A stretch of DNA of 64,000 nucleotides from Burkholderia sp. BCC0322 (GTDB taxonomy: Bacteria; Pseudomonadota; Gammaproteobacteria; Burkholderiales; Burkholderiaceae): the NCBI RefSeq assembly GCF_902833045.1, contig NZ_CADFDU010000001.1:947927-1011926 (forward strand), read 5' to 3'. The position numbers were made by a program, and so were the translations under genes. A model generated the notes under the pieces. That model searched no databases and was not told the DNA's origin. It saw nothing but the letters and a program-made list of their open reading frames with translations. This document shows positions 63,717 to 64,000 of the stretch, one piece after another. Position 1 is the first letter of the stretch. Each line of letters opens with the position of its first letter.

Positions 63717-64000
63717 TGGCGAGGCTTGACAGTGCCGACCTGTTGCACCAAGCGCCGGCATGCATGGCGTCCTCGATGGTAGGCGCGAGCGCGTAAGCAA
63801 GCTCAACATAGGGTTGCCTCGTCCCGGATAAATTTTCAAAAGAAAGGTAACGAGTCATTTCAAACCACTCGACTTCGCATCGTTTGAATCTGTTAATTAG
63901 CATGCTGATATTTCCGGGCTTGACTATGTTCCGGTTGTCTATAACGGCCATGGTCTGGTTCCGCGGCAGCGCCGACGCTTCACCCGGCGTCAGCAGCCCG
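63673..64000 (-). CDS. C-terminal fragment of a possible conjugative coupling protein (VirD4/TraG-like), partial
   Basis: Minus-strand frame open to the right edge; 108 residues seen. It begins GLLTPGEASALPRNQTMAVI, which resembles the L-L-T-P-x-E-x-x-x-L-P segment near the C-terminus of VirD4/TraG-type coupling ATPases. It continues with RFKRCEVEWFEMTRYLSFE. Composition is AT-rich as in the module to its left, and its 3' end overlaps the endonuclease V gene by 44 bases on the opposite strand. If right, the right end of the window is inside an integrative or conjugative element. The match is short and the call tentative. Confidence 0.4.
   Translation of the reverse strand, partial: GLLTPGEASALPRNQTMAVIDNRNIVKPGNISMLINRFKRCEVEWFEMTRYLSFENLSGTRQPYVELAYALAPTIEDAMHAGAWCNRSALSSLAITSRPDFERVGQWL

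Overview
The window looks like a Burkholderia chromosome, most likely Burkholderia cepacia complex. The DNA is high in GC with G/C-ending codons. It carries a two-partner CDI locus, DUF4148 proteins, a porin of the Burkholderia type and the remains of a BambL/RSL-like lectin. Three patches are visibly AT-richer than their surroundings and look acquired: 6.2-7.5 kb, 31.1-32.1 kb and 62.0-64.0 kb.

Layout. 1-10.0 kb: a contact-dependent growth inhibition locus (3' part of a giant BcpA/CdiA exoprotein with a PD-(D/E)XK-like toxin end, candidate immunity protein, small membrane protein, BcpB/CdiB transporter, lipoprotein). 10.3-11.7 kb: a CmlA/FloR-like efflux pump preceded by a 9-codon leader ORF and a perfect hairpin. 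11.7-17.0 kb: GNAT, an ICMT-like membrane protein, a lipoprotein with about 100 collagen-like Gly-Thr-Ser triplets, and a CMD-family protein. 17.0-21.3 kb: an SDR / Baeyer-Villiger monooxygenase / alpha-beta hydrolase operon divergent from a TetR regulator, with a clear operator between them. 21.5-22.0 kb: a decayed BambL-like lectin gene with a palindrome-rich upstream region. 22.0-26.2 kb: LysR, GST, a three-domain PPOX/ferredoxin-reductase/ferredoxin fusion and a DUF2970 protein. 26.8-31.0 kb: TonB receptor, PnuC-type permease and APH-type kinase, which read as one uptake-and-trap operon. 31.1-32.0 kb: a metallopeptidase domain next to a secreted partner. 32.1-44.7 kb: a heavy-metal region with czcCBA-RS, two DUF4148 proteins, a small lipoprotein, a porin and a ZIP transporter; four copies of one tripartite motif sit in its promoter regions. 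44.8-49.5 kb: metY, an O-methyltransferase and two secreted proteins.

49.7-55.3 kb is an RNA-repair locus. RtcR (a sigma-54 activator) is divergent from a minus-strand unit that has a sigma-54-type promoter, two tRNA-like RNA elements, a slipin, RtcB RNA ligase and a PF10127-type nucleotidyltransferase, ended by a strong terminator. One tRNA-like element has canonical D and T arms, but its anticodon arm is closed by a GCAA tetraloop, so it cannot decode.

55.4-61.9 kb holds ordinary accessory genes: a SnoaL-like protein, a methyltransferase, a LysE exporter, AraC, a Fur-box gene, LysR, a PL7 alginate lyase with two operator-like sites, and a P-loop kinase. 62.0-64.0 kb carries a truncated YwqJ-type deaminase toxin, a YwqK-like MORN protein and an endonuclease V homologue in the order of Bacillus ywqJKL. 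They run into the C-terminus of a possible conjugative coupling protein at the right edge.

The candidates most worth following are the RtcR/tRNA-like/RtcB locus, the deaminase-YwqK-EndoV module, the four-site metal regulon motif and the leader-hairpin upstream of the CmlA-like pump.
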